From: an uncultured Coriobacteriaceae bacterium
Lineage (GTDB): Bacteria > Actinomycetota > Coriobacteriia > Coriobacteriales > UMGS124
Reading direction: 5' to 3'
DNA length: 12,939 nt
Assembly: GCA_900555105.1 (NCBI GenBank)
Contig: USJP01000014.1
Location: forward strand, 1-12,939
Shown: positions 6,510 to 12,939 of the stretch, piece by piece
Numbering within the stretch: position 1 is the first letter of the stretch
Layout: every line of letters starts with the position of its first letter
Position numbers and translations under genes: made by a program
Notes under the pieces: model-generated
The model's input: the letters and a program-made list of their open reading frames with translations, nothing else
What the model was told of the DNA's origin: nothing
Database searches by the model: none

Positions 6510-7778
6510 ATGGCCTATCTGCCGCGAGTATACGATTCCATTTTGACACGCCGTCTTGAATCGAAAGACGCCGTCCTGATTGAAGGAGCGAAGTGGTGCG
6601 GCAAGACCACGACCGCTCAGCAACAAGCGCGCAGCGTTCTCTATATGCAGCGTCCGGAAACTCGGGAGCAAAACATCCGCCTCGCTTCCCTCCAACCGTC
6701 GCTTCTTCTCGCCGGAGACACGCCACGCCTTATCGACGAATGGCAGCTCGCCCCAACGCTTTGGGACGCGGTGCGATTCGAGGCCGACAAACGGCAACAA
6801 TTTGGGCAGTTCATCCTCACCGGCTCAGCAACGCCTGTCGAATCCGGCCAGAGAGCGCACACAGGAACGGGTCGCATTGCAAGGATGCACATGAGGCCCA
6901 TGAGCCTCTTCGAATCCGGCGAGTCCACAGGCCAGGTCTCCCTCGGTTCGCTGCTTGCGGGAGAAGAGCTGGTTATTTCTGCATGCACCGACAGCCTGGA
7001 GGAAATGGCTTTCCTGACCAGCCGCGGAGGCTGGCCACGCGCCGTGGGCGTTTCTCAGAAGGCTGCTCTTCAACAGGCCTACGACTACCTCGATGCCGTG
7101 GCGGAAAGCGACATCACGGAGGCGAGCGGGGTACGGCGAAGCCCGGAACTGGCACGCTCAATCATGCGGTCTTATGCACGCTACATTGCCTCTCAGGGCA
7201 AGGTAACCCAGATGATCGCCGACCTCGAGTGCGCCGATGCCGGGCCCAGTTCCGAGACCGTACGCTCCTATCTCGAAGACCTGAGGCGGTTGTTCGTCAT
7301 TGAGGAGCTGCCCTCATGGAACCCAAACCTGCGCTCAAAGGCAGCAATTCGAGCAACGCCAACCCGCCATTTCACAGATCCATCCATTGCCGTTGCGGCG
7401 CTTGGCACCGGCCCCGAAGGGCTGCTGTCCGATTTGGAGACGTTTGGCCTGCTGTTCGAAAGCCTATGCATACGAGACCTTCGAACATACATGGATGCCC
7501 ATGACGGCTTCGTCTCCCATTACCGTGACAGTAACGGCCTGGAGTGCGATGCGGTTGTGCATCTCCGGGATGGCCGCTACGGCCTTATCGAAGTCAAGCT
7601 GGGCGGCGATCGACTTATAGACGAAGGCGCAAAAAGCCTCATTGAGCTGCGCCGAACCCTTGACACGAGTCGTATGGGCAATCCGGCATTCCTCATGGTC
7701 CTGACCGCCACGGGAGGCTTTAGCTATCCCCGTGAGGATGGCGTATACGTTGTACCCATACGCGCACTGGGAGTCTAA
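6510..7778 (+). CDS. AAA_14/DUF4143 family ATPase, copy 2
   Basis: This 422-residue protein is a full-length paralogue of the product of 2549-3844. Walker A is GAKWCGKT (26-33), Walker B ends LIDEW (D76-E77), and ILTGSATP follows. Shared blocks include M-R-P-M-S-L-x-E-S-G and RGGWP. The C terminus carries the nuclease-like pattern E345-x-D347 ... E361-V-K363 and ends, like copy 1, in P-[IV]-R-A-L-G. ATG 6510 has AAGGAGG four bases upstream, which settles the start. It is divergent from the broken HipA-like kinase gene and is preceded by its own 23-bp-phased repeats. The gap of 117 bp to the LysR gene holds no obvious terminator. Function is not established for the family; a cytosolic ATPase with a nuclease-like C-terminal domain is what the sequence supports. 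Confidence 0.93.
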   Translation: MAYLPRVYDSILTRRLESKDAVLIEGAKWCGKTTTAQQQARSVLYMQRPETREQNIRLASLQPSLLLAGDTPRLIDEWQLAPTLWDAVRFEADKRQQFGQFILTGSATPVESGQRAHTGTGRIARMHMRPMSLFESGESTGQVSLGSLLAGEELVISACTDSLEEMAFLTSRGGWPRAVGVSQKAALQQAYDYLDAVAESDITEASGVRRSPELARSIMRSYARYIASQGKVTQMIADLECADAGPSSETVRSYLEDLRRLFVIEELPSWNPNLRSKAAIRATPTRHFTDPSIAVAALGTGPEGLLSDLETFGLLFESLCIRDLRTYMDAHDGFVSHYRDSNGLECDAVVHLRDGRYGLIEVKLGGDRLIDEGAKSLIELRRTLDTSRMGNPAFLMVLTATGGFSYPREDGVYVVPIRALGV

Positions 7779-7895
7779 TCGTGCCAGGGGTCTTGGCCTT
7801 GGTTGAAACGGCGAGACCACCGTCGGCATTGCTGCAATACCCAGCTTCCTTTGCGCCACCTCATCAAGGACGTCTCCCCCGAAAGGCCAGGTCCC

Positions 7896-8804
7896 GTGAA
7901 ACTCCAGCAGCTTGTATATGCAACGAAGGTCGCCGAGTGCGGTAGCGTCGCCGAGGCGGCACGCAGGCTTTTTGTGGCGCAGCCCTCCATCACGGCGGCC
8001 ATCCGCGAGCTGGAGCGCGAGATGGGCGTGCGTATCTTCGAGCGCACCAACAAAGGCATGACGGTCTCCGAGGAGGGCTCGACGTTTTTGGGCTATGCCC
8101 GCCAGGTCATCGAGCAGGCCGAGCTGCTCGAAAGCAAGTACAAGGCCGACCAGCGTCGCGTGCCACATTTCAGCGTGTCGTGCCAGCACTACTCGTTTGC
8201 GGTGAACGCGTTCGTCGATGTGATACGCCAGTTTGACGCCGCGAGCTACGACTTCACCCTGCGCGAGGAGCAGACGCACGAGATCATCGAGGACGTCTCG
8301 CACATCCGCAGCGAGCTGGGGATTCTCTACCTGTCGGGGCGCAACCGCGAGGTCATCCAAAAGATGCTTGCCGCCAACGACCTCGCCTTCGAGACGTTGT
8401 TCCGCGCCGAGCCGTATGTGTTCGTGTGCAGCTCCCACCCGCTTGCGAAGTCTGCCAAGGTCACGCTGGACGACCTGGCCGATTATCCGTTCTTGTCATA
8501 TGAGCAGGGCGAATACAACTCGTTTTACTTCTCCGAGGAGCTCACTTCCACGCTCGACAGGCGCAAGAACATTCGCGTGCGCGACCGAGCGACACTGTTC
8601 AACCTGCTCATCGGCCTCAACGGCTACACCGTGTGCTCGGGAGTCATCAGCGCTGAGCTCAACGGCACCTCAATCGTCTCGGTGCCGCTCGACATCGACG
8701 AGTATATGGAGATCGGCGTCATCTCGCGCAAGGGGACGCAGCGCACACCGTATGGAGAGGCGTACATCGAGGCGCTTCGCCGGCACATTCCCATGGATGC
8801 GTAA
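7896..8804 (+). CDS. LysR-family transcriptional regulator
   Basis: From GTG 7896 the protein is 302 residues, the usual LysR length. Residues 1-60 form the winged HTH (MKLQQLVYATKVAECGSVAEAARRLFVAQPS... is the classic lead-in, followed by the LEREMGVRIFER turn). The remainder is the periplasmic-binding-protein-like effector domain. An upstream in-frame ATG at 7803 would add 31 residues with no family counterpart. GTG 7896 is preferred because GAAAGG lies at 7881-7886 and the protein then begins exactly at the HTH. It is codirectional with the MetE-like gene 156 bp downstream, the likely target. Methionine or homocysteine control would be analogous to MetR, but I see no TGAA-N5-TTCA site. Confidence 0.92.
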   Translation: MKLQQLVYATKVAECGSVAEAARRLFVAQPSITAAIRELEREMGVRIFERTNKGMTVSEEGSTFLGYARQVIEQAELLESKYKADQRRVPHFSVSCQHYSFAVNAFVDVIRQFDAASYDFTLREEQTHEIIEDVSHIRSELGILYLSGRNREVIQKMLAANDLAFETLFRAEPYVFVCSSHPLAKSAKVTLDDLADYPFLSYEQGEYNSFYFSEELTSTLDRRKNIRVRDRATLFNLLIGLNGYTVCSGVISAELNGTSIVSVPLDIDEYMEIGVISRKGTQRTPYGEAYIEALRRHIPMDA

Positions 8805-8960
8805 TAGATAAATCCTATAGCAACCTCTAGTTAAACGGTATTTTGCGATTGCAGCGGTTGACTCCATACTGTTTCCCGCAAATCCGGCAGCTATCGCCGG
8901 ACATCAATCGCTCAATAGCCCGCGCCTTTCCTGGCGTCGCCCGAATACGGAGGTTCACCT
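8805..8960 (+). promoter_or_regulatory. Intergenic region between the LysR and MetE-like genes
   Basis: It holds TTGACT at 8858-8863 (possible -35, with only a weak -10 near 8881), a small TGC-GATT-GCA dyad near 8844-8853 that could be part of a LysR site, and a hairpin TCCGGC/GCCGGA at 8883-8901 without a T-run. I find no SAM or other riboswitch core that I can recognise. Confidence 0.3.
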
Positions 8961-10091
8961 ATGGCTTCTTGCACCAACGCACCCTTTCGCTGCGACATCG
9001 TCGGCAGCTTCCTGCGCCCCGACGTCCTCAAGCGGGCCCGTGCCGACTTCAACGCAGGCACGATAGACGCCGCCCAGCTCAAGACCGTGGAAGACGTCGC
9101 CATCCGCGACCTGGTGGCCAAGCAGAAGGCAGCCGGCCTCAAGGTGGTGACCGACGGAGAGTTTCGTCGCAGCTACTGGCACCTCGACTTCATGTGGGGC
9201 TTGGGCGGCATCGAGCGCCGCACGAGCCGCGAAGGCTACCAGTTCCACGATGAGGAGACCACGGCCGACACGGCGGTGGTGACGGGGCCCATCTCGGGAG
9301 AAAACCACCCCTTTGTCGAGCACTTCAAGTTCGTGCAGGCGCTCGCGGGCGACGACCATGTCGCTCGTCAGACCATCCCGGCTCCCATCCAGACGTTCTC
9401 CGAAGTAACGCTTGACCGCTGCGATGGCCAGCAAGAGAGCCTGCGCAGCGTCTATCCCAGCGACGAGGCGCTTTTCGAGGCCATCGCGGCCGCCTACCGC
9501 ACCGTCATCGCCGACCTTTACGCGGCCGGGTGTCGCAACGTCCAGTTCGACGACTGCACGTGGGGCATCTACTGCGACACCGACTTCGTCGCCAAGATGG
9601 GCATGAGCCCGGTCGACATTCAGAAGGTGAGCGAGTTGGGCGTCGCGCTCAACAACGCGGCCATCGAAGGTGCCCCTGCCGATTTGGTCATCACCACCCA
9701 CGTGTGCCGCGGTAACTACCACTCGACCTACGCCTTTGAGGGCGGCTACGACCCCGTCGCCCCCTACCTGTTCGCCCACGAGAACGTGCAGGCGTTCTAC
9801 CTGGAGTTCGACACGCCGCGCGCGGGCGGTTTTGAGCCTCTCAAGCACGTCGCTGACGGCAAGAAGGTCGTGCTGGGCCTCGTCACGTCCAAGCAGCCGG
9901 GGCTGGAGGACGAGGACGCGCTTATCGTGCGCATCAACGAAGCCGCTCAGTACGTCCCACTGGAGAACCTCTACCTGTCGCCCCAGTGCGGCTTTGCGAG
10001 CTGCGAGATCGGCAACAAGCTGACCGAAGAGGAGCAGTGGGCCAAGATCGCCCTTATCCAGAAGGTCGCCAAGAGGGTGTGGGGCGAGTAG
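8961..10091 (+). CDS. MetE-like cobalamin-independent methionine synthase family protein (YxjG/YxjH type)
   Basis: The 376-residue protein matches the C-terminal catalytic domain of MetE as found in stand-alone YxjG/YxjH-type proteins. It has the (beta-alpha)8 markers IVGSFLRP (13-20), TDGEF (64-68) and QFDDCTW (195-201). The zinc ligands are H247 and C249 (THVCRGN), E282 (YLEFD) and C343 (PQCGFAS). The family transfers a methyl group to homocysteine or a related thiol; it lacks the N-terminal half of full MetE, so the methyl donor is uncertain. ATG 8961 has GGAGG seven bases upstream. It follows the LysR gene in the same direction and ends in a terminator at 10125, so it is a likely single-gene target of that regulator. 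Confidence 0.92.
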   Translation: MASCTNAPFRCDIVGSFLRPDVLKRARADFNAGTIDAAQLKTVEDVAIRDLVAKQKAAGLKVVTDGEFRRSYWHLDFMWGLGGIERRTSREGYQFHDEETTADTAVVTGPISGENHPFVEHFKFVQALAGDDHVARQTIPAPIQTFSEVTLDRCDGQQESLRSVYPSDEALFEAIAAAYRTVIADLYAAGCRNVQFDDCTWGIYCDTDFVAKMGMSPVDIQKVSELGVALNNAAIEGAPADLVITTHVCRGNYHSTYAFEGGYDPVAPYLFAHENVQAFYLEFDTPRAGGFEPLKHVADGKKVVLGLVTSKQPGLEDEDALIVRINEAAQYVPLENLYLSPQCGFASCEIGNKLTEEEQWAKIALIQKVAKRVWGE

Positions 10092-10124
10092 CACAGCACC
10101 AGCGAGCAAGCGAGAAATGCCAGG

Positions 10125-10166
10125 CAGCGGGGATGGGCAGTGGGTCCGTCCCCGCTGGTTTTGTTT
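10125..10166 (+). terminator. Rho-independent terminator after the MetE-like gene
   Basis: CAGCGGGGA at 10125-10133 pairs with TCCCCGCTG at 10149-10157. The stem can extend inward by up to four pairs, two of them G-U wobbles. A TTTTGTTT tract follows at 10159-10166. Confidence 0.85.
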
Positions 10167-10268
10167 GGGATGCCGGCCACGTCTGTTCCAGTCTCCCGGA
10201 AAACTAGCCGCCGGGCATCACCTTCACCTTCCCAAAGCAAGGCAAACAACCGCCCCTTTATCTGCCTC

Positions 10269-10305
10269 GTATTTGCATCATTTGGACCTGAAATGATGCA
10301 AATAC
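10269..10305. repeat. Perfect 15-bp inverted repeat
   Basis: GTATTTGCATCATTT (10269-10283) and AAATGATGCAAATAC (10291-10305) are exact reverse complements around a 7-nt loop. A second pair, TGCCTC 10263-10268 and GAGGCA 10315-10320, flanks it asymmetrically. There is no T-run. It is AT-rich in a GC-rich setting, so a protein-binding site or a REP-like hairpin is likely. Confidence 0.7.
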
Positions 10306-10440
10306 TTTCGGAATGAGGCAATTCAGCATATGGGCCCTCCGACACAGAGCATGGGAAGGGGAGGCCGCTAGCCCCGACCGTCCGCACTCCCGCACGGGCA
10401 AATTGTGGGGTATGCCTGATACGGGATGTTTTCAATAAGG

Positions 10441-10551
10441 TTGGAAAAGCGTGTCAAATTCCCCGAAATCGTGTTGGAAAAGCGTGCTGGATTGGCCCAA
10501 ACTGTGTTGGAAAAGCGTGCCGAATCAGGGCAAATCGTGTTGGAAAAGCGT
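10441..10551 (+). repeat. Four-copy, 33-bp-phased direct repeat array without an adjacent ATPase
   Basis: TTGGAAAAGCGT occurs at 10441, 10474, 10507 and 10540, exactly 33 bp apart. The first three units also share G after the core and a unit end of AAA-[TC]-[CT]-GTG; the middle varies. No ATPase gene follows. Forty bases on lie GAGGAGCAGCC and a short frame reading AYLEARAG that faintly recalls the start of ATPase copy 2 (MAYLPR), but it does not continue as homology. The rest of 10167-10720 shows no gene I can support. Confidence 0.8.
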
Positions 10552-10664
10552 TACATGCGCAGGTGAAGGGCAATTTTGAGCCTCCACCTCAACAATCGAG
10601 GAGCAGCCTACCTGGAAGCGCGCGCAGGCACGGCAAGCCCTGATGGCCATGGACGCGCGAAGAT

Positions 10665-10699
10665 CGGCATAGACCGCATCTACGCCCCGGTCTATGCCG
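10665..10699. repeat. Perfect 12-bp inverted repeat downstream of the TetR gene
   Basis: CGGCATAGACCG (10665-10676) and CGGTCTATGCCG (10688-10699) with an 11-nt loop. The stem begins 22 bp past the TetR stop codon on the minus strand and could halt that transcript, but no T-run follows. Confidence 0.6.
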
Positions 10700-10721
10700 C
10701 CCATCTCGCCATGGAGTGCCG

Positions 10722-11423
10722 CTAGCCCTGACCGCCCGCTGTGCCGGGGTGCTCGGGCCAGGGCGGCGGGTCCATCACGGTCATGTCGAGGCGCAGGGTC
10801 TGTGCGATGAGCGTGGCCAGCTCGTCGTCGGTGATGTCAGGTTTGGCCTTCATCATGCCTGCCAGACCGAAGAGGAGCAGTCCGAACGTCTCGGGCACCA
10901 GCTGAATCTCGATTGTGCGGTAGGCCATGTACTCGGATACGATGTAGCTCTGGATGCACGCGACGATCTCGCGGACGGCTTGGGTGGCGAACTGATCACG
11001 CAGTCCTAGCTCGTCAAGCACGGCAAACATAGGGCGCGGGGAACCCGAGGCCGTGTAGAGCGCCCGGCGCAGCATCGACACGCAGTTCTTCAGCTCAGAT
11101 GGAGTGTCGCCAAACGCCCGTAGCTCGTTCCAGGTGGACACGCTCTCTACCAGGTCTTCGAGGTAGTCGTCGAGCACGGCGTCGGTCACAGCCTGCTTGC
11201 TGGGAAAGTAGTAGTACACGAGGGTGCGCGTCACGCCCGCCTTACGAGCGATGGCCGCCAGGCTAGTGGCAGCCACTCCCTCGGTCTCATACAGGTCGCG
11301 GGCGGCAAGCATGATGTCGCCAGCCATACCGCCCAGCCGCGCACTATGCCTGACCTGCCGCGTCACGGGATGCGGCAGGTCAGGGTCGAACCCGGGTATC
11401 GACGCGCTTCTCTGCACCGGCAC
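10722..11423 (-). CDS. TetR/AcrR-family transcriptional regulator
   Basis: The protein has 233 residues from GTG 11423. The TetR HTH is clear: IMLAARDLYETEGVAATSL then AAIARKAGVTRTLVYYYFPSK. The rest is a divergent all-helical ligand domain. GTG 11423 is preferred because GGAGGT (11430-11435) lies six bases upstream. ATG 11327 (MAGDIMLAAR) would start the protein right at the HTH and is the alternative; it lacks a good SD. The choice matters because a perfect 13-bp inverted repeat lies between the two. The gene is 67 bp downstream of the membrane-protein genes on the same strand with no terminator seen, so it may be cotranscribed and control that operon. Confidence 0.9.
   Translation of the reverse strand: MPVQRSASIPGFDPDLPHPVTRQVRHSARLGGMAGDIMLAARDLYETEGVAATSLAAIARKAGVTRTLVYYYFPSKQAVTDAVLDDYLEDLVESVSTWNELRAFGDTPSELKNCVSMLRRALYTASGSPRPMFAVLDELGLRDQFATQAVREIVACIQSYIVSEYMAYRTIEIQLVPETFGLLLFGLAGMMKAKPDITDDELATLIAQTLRLDMTVMDPPPWPEHPGTAGGQG
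11349..11384. promoter_or_regulatory. 13-bp perfect inverted repeat at the 5' end of the TetR gene
   Basis: CCTGACCTGCCGC (11349-11361) and GCGGCAGGTCAGG (11372-11384) are exact reverse complements with a 10-nt centre. If TetR starts at ATG 11327 this lies 22-57 bp upstream, a natural operator position. If it starts at GTG 11423 it is an early coding hairpin. Confidence 0.5.
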
Positions 11424-11490
11424 GGCAGCACCTCCGTCCGTCAAGGAACCGCCGCGGCCGACGTGGCGCGCACAACGCGGCAGCTAGAAC

Positions 11491-12450
11491 CTAGCGGTTC
11501 TCCTCAACGACCTCTCGATAATTCTGCGTGTCATTATAGATCTCGTCCTTGAGCGGGTTAAGGCCGCGAGCTCGGATGCGGCGGAACTGGTAGACGGCCA
11601 GCACGACGTTCGCGGCAAGCGCCACGAAGCTCACGGCAAAGAACGCGGTAGGGTTGTGCGTTGTGGGAATCTCGGCGAAGGTGTAGAACTGCGGCAACGC
11701 CATGGCGAACATGGCATAGAGCGCCAGCGTCTGTGCGCGATGCTGCAGCCAAGCGCCACGCTTGGTGAAGAACGTGGGCACGGTGCATGCGATGAGCAGG
11801 GCCAGGCCGGTGTACGTGGAGTGATCGGACATGCAGTTGTAGGTGTAGGCGAAGTTCCACAGGTCATAGGCGATGATCCACATCCACAGCATATCGGGCC
11901 AAATCATGTCGCACGACTTGTCCTTCGAGATGAAGATGCCGAACCAACCGCAGATGGTGATGATGTTCAGGACGCCGGCGATTGCGTTCATGATGTTCCA
12001 GGGACCGGAGATCATCCACACGTGATCGACGACGGCGCCGCCCCACAGGCCGTAGGAGAACATCTGCACGTCGCGTATCACAGCCTCGCAGATGTTGATG
12101 GCGAGGATGAGCGGCGGGAAGCACAGGGCCCAGCGCTTCTCATATAGGTGATGCTCACGCCCGTCGGCACCGCGCCACTTCACGAACCGCAGCGCCATGA
12201 AGCCGACACAGCCCGCCAAGGCCGAGTACGTCTTGACCCAGTTGAACCAGTTGCCTGTGCCGTATTCGTTGCCGGGCGCAGCAGTGTTGGGCCATACGAA
12301 AATGGTGAACACGATGGGAGCGACGACGAACAGCGCCACGCCGCCCCAGATGCTCGTGCGGCCGAACTCGTTGAATGCCATGAGGGCAAACACGACAAAG
12401 AGCCAAATCGCCCACACCATAGGGTCGGATGCCTGGTATAGGATGCCCAT
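11491..12450 (-). CDS. DUF5692-like multi-pass membrane protein
   Basis: The protein has 319 residues with about eight hydrophobic segments and many Trp, Tyr and His residues. I assign it to the DUF5692 family, known mainly from Eggerthellaceae, from overall pattern; no function is established. ATG 12450 is chosen over the in-frame ATG 12486 because GAGGAGG lies six bases upstream and the protein then begins MGILYQASDPMVW just before the first membrane segment. The C-terminal tail is polar (RARGLNPLKDEIYND). The adjacent upstream gene encodes a paralogue: TVPTFFTKRGAWLQHR here matches TIPAFFIKRGAYAQHR there. Haem, cofactor or substrate binding cannot be read from the sequence. A transporter or membrane partner for the flavin oxidoreductases is speculative. 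Confidence 0.8.
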   Translation of the reverse strand: MGILYQASDPMVWAIWLFVVFALMAFNEFGRTSIWGGVALFVVAPIVFTIFVWPNTAAPGNEYGTGNWFNWVKTYSALAGCVGFMALRFVKWRGADGREHHLYEKRWALCFPPLILAINICEAVIRDVQMFSYGLWGGAVVDHVWMISGPWNIMNAIAGVLNIITICGWFGIFISKDKSCDMIWPDMLWMWIIAYDLWNFAYTYNCMSDHSTYTGLALLIACTVPTFFTKRGAWLQHRAQTLALYAMFAMALPQFYTFAEIPTTHNPTAFFAVSFVALAANVVLAVYQFRRIRARGLNPLKDEIYNDTQNYREVVEENR

Positions 12451-12530
12451 GGGTTTCCTCCTCGGGATACAGATACGCATCGCCACAACACCGCAGGCGC
12501 GGGTGCGGCGGTGCGCGAGTCGCCAGACGT

Positions 12531-12939
12531 TTACGGACGCGTCACCATGGTCTTGACGCGACCCTTCTCATCCCAGGCTGCCTTGTAGCCGAACTCCTCC
12601 AGGTTGGCCAGGGCGGCCTCGCGCTGGTCCTCGGGGACATCGATGCTGTCGAGGTACACCTTGCGGAAACCAGGGTTGTCGATGTAAAGCTCCTGCTTGA
12701 AGGGGTTGCGCTTCTTAGCCGCGATGGTGTAGGCCTGGTAGACGAACACGCCGGCGTTGAACAGCAGCGCGATGACCGAGATGGTCATGTGGGCCGCCGG
12801 GTCATTCGTGGAATGCACGATGAAGGCGGGGTGCAGGAAGAACCACGGCACTGTCATGGTCACAATCATGTTCACGGCAAGCGTGCGCACGCGGTGCTGC
12901 GCGTAGGCGCCGCGCTTGATGAAAAACGCCGGGATGGTG
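12531..12939 (-). CDS. DUF5692-like membrane protein, C-terminal part (paralogue of the next gene)
   Basis: The frame is open to the right edge, so the start is outside. The visible 135 residues begin TIPAFFIKRGAYAQHRVRTLAVNMI, matching residues near 220-245 of the neighbour, and contain the last two or three membrane segments. The tail NPFKQELYIDNPGFRKVYLDSIDVPEDQREAALANL... is longer than in the neighbour, ending in about 45 polar residues. Only 80 bp separate its stop from the next start, with an SD and no terminator, so both are in one operon. Confidence 0.82.
   Translation of the reverse strand, partial: TIPAFFIKRGAYAQHRVRTLAVNMIVTMTVPWFFLHPAFIVHSTNDPAAHMTISVIALLFNAGVFVYQAYTIAAKKRNPFKQELYIDNPGFRKVYLDSIDVPEDQREAALANLEEFGYKAAWDEKGRVKTMVTRP

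Larger units (their letters stand above)
10360..10739. repeat. Imperfect 26-bp direct repeats flanking the 33-bp array region
   Basis: GGAG-G-CCGCTAGCCCCGACCGTCCGC (10360-10385) and GGAG-TG-CCGCTAGCCCTGACCGCCCGC (10713-10739) differ by two substitutions and one inserted base. The right copy spans the TetR stop codon. They bracket about 327 bp that hold the 33-bp repeats and a 12-bp inverted repeat. This could be an insertion or att-like footprint, or a partial duplication of the TetR 3' end. Confidence 0.5.

Noticed and set aside
7464..8438. Minus-strand frame of 324 codons across the ATPase copy 2 end and the LysR gene
   Set aside because: It is a shadow of two well-supported genes and shows no recognisable family.
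8883..8901. Terminator between the LysR and MetE-like genes
   Set aside because: The stem is only six pairs and no T-run follows.
8955..10109. Long open frame of 384 codons on the minus strand
   Set aside because: It is antisense to the MetE-like gene, which has conserved zinc ligands and a good SD. Long antisense frames are expected in GC-rich coding DNA.
9971..10435. Minus-strand frame of 154 codons
   Set aside because: It crosses the MetE-like terminator and the 15-bp palindrome and overlaps coding DNA; composition looks non-native.
10441..10551. CRISPR array
   Set aside because: Only four repeats of about 12-13 bp with 20-bp spacers, below CRISPR repeat length, and no cas genes nearby.

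Overview
The window is GC-rich (by eye about 60 percent), with dense short intergenic gaps. Its gene set points to a Coriobacteriia / Eggerthellaceae-type anaerobic gut actinobacterium: a fumarate-reductase-like FAD oxidoreductase, a pair of membrane proteins resembling the DUF5692 family common in that group, and several AAA_14/DUF4143 ATPases. This placement rests on gene content and codon style, not on a marker gene.

Layout. (1) 1-1425: C-terminal part of an FAD-dependent oxidoreductase, running off the left edge, closed by a strong intrinsic terminator. (2) 1426-2431: a gene-free stretch holding a 123-nt inverted-repeat element, then a DUF1294 membrane protein that looks internally duplicated. 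(3) 2549-7778: an accessory island. It holds two intact paralogous AAA_14/DUF4143 ATPases (2549-3844 minus, 6510-7778 plus), a truncated third member (4437 on, plus), a HipA-like kinase broken by one in-frame stop (5160-6245 minus), and several arrays of short direct repeats in the gaps. (4) 7896-10166: a LysR regulator followed by a cobalamin-independent methionine-synthase-like (MetE/YxjG-type) protein and a terminator. (5) 10167-10721: about 550 bp without a convincing gene but with a precise four-copy 33-bp repeat array and several inverted or direct repeats. (6) 10722-12939, minus strand: two tandem DUF5692-like membrane proteins (the upstream one cut by the window edge), then a TetR regulator, probably one transcription unit.

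The most unusual signal is in the island. Each intact ATPase gene is preceded by its own array of direct repeats phased at exactly 23 bp (3921-3997 and 6385-6453), just upstream of a TATACT -10 element. The two arrays share one half of the repeat unit (A[CT]TAATAGAA-like) but have a different other half (CGGAAAATC versus ATATTCTT). Similar arrays with 32-33 bp phasing occur beside the truncated ATPase (4369-4414), beside a short minus-strand reading frame (4940-4987), and alone (10441-10551). This suggests a family of ATPase modules, each with its own cognate repeat set, some now decayed. The function is unknown; autoregulation or DNA recognition by the ATPase/nuclease-like protein is inference.

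The other regions look like ordinary metabolism and regulation: the LysR gene probably controls the MetE-like gene, and the TetR gene probably controls the membrane-protein operon.
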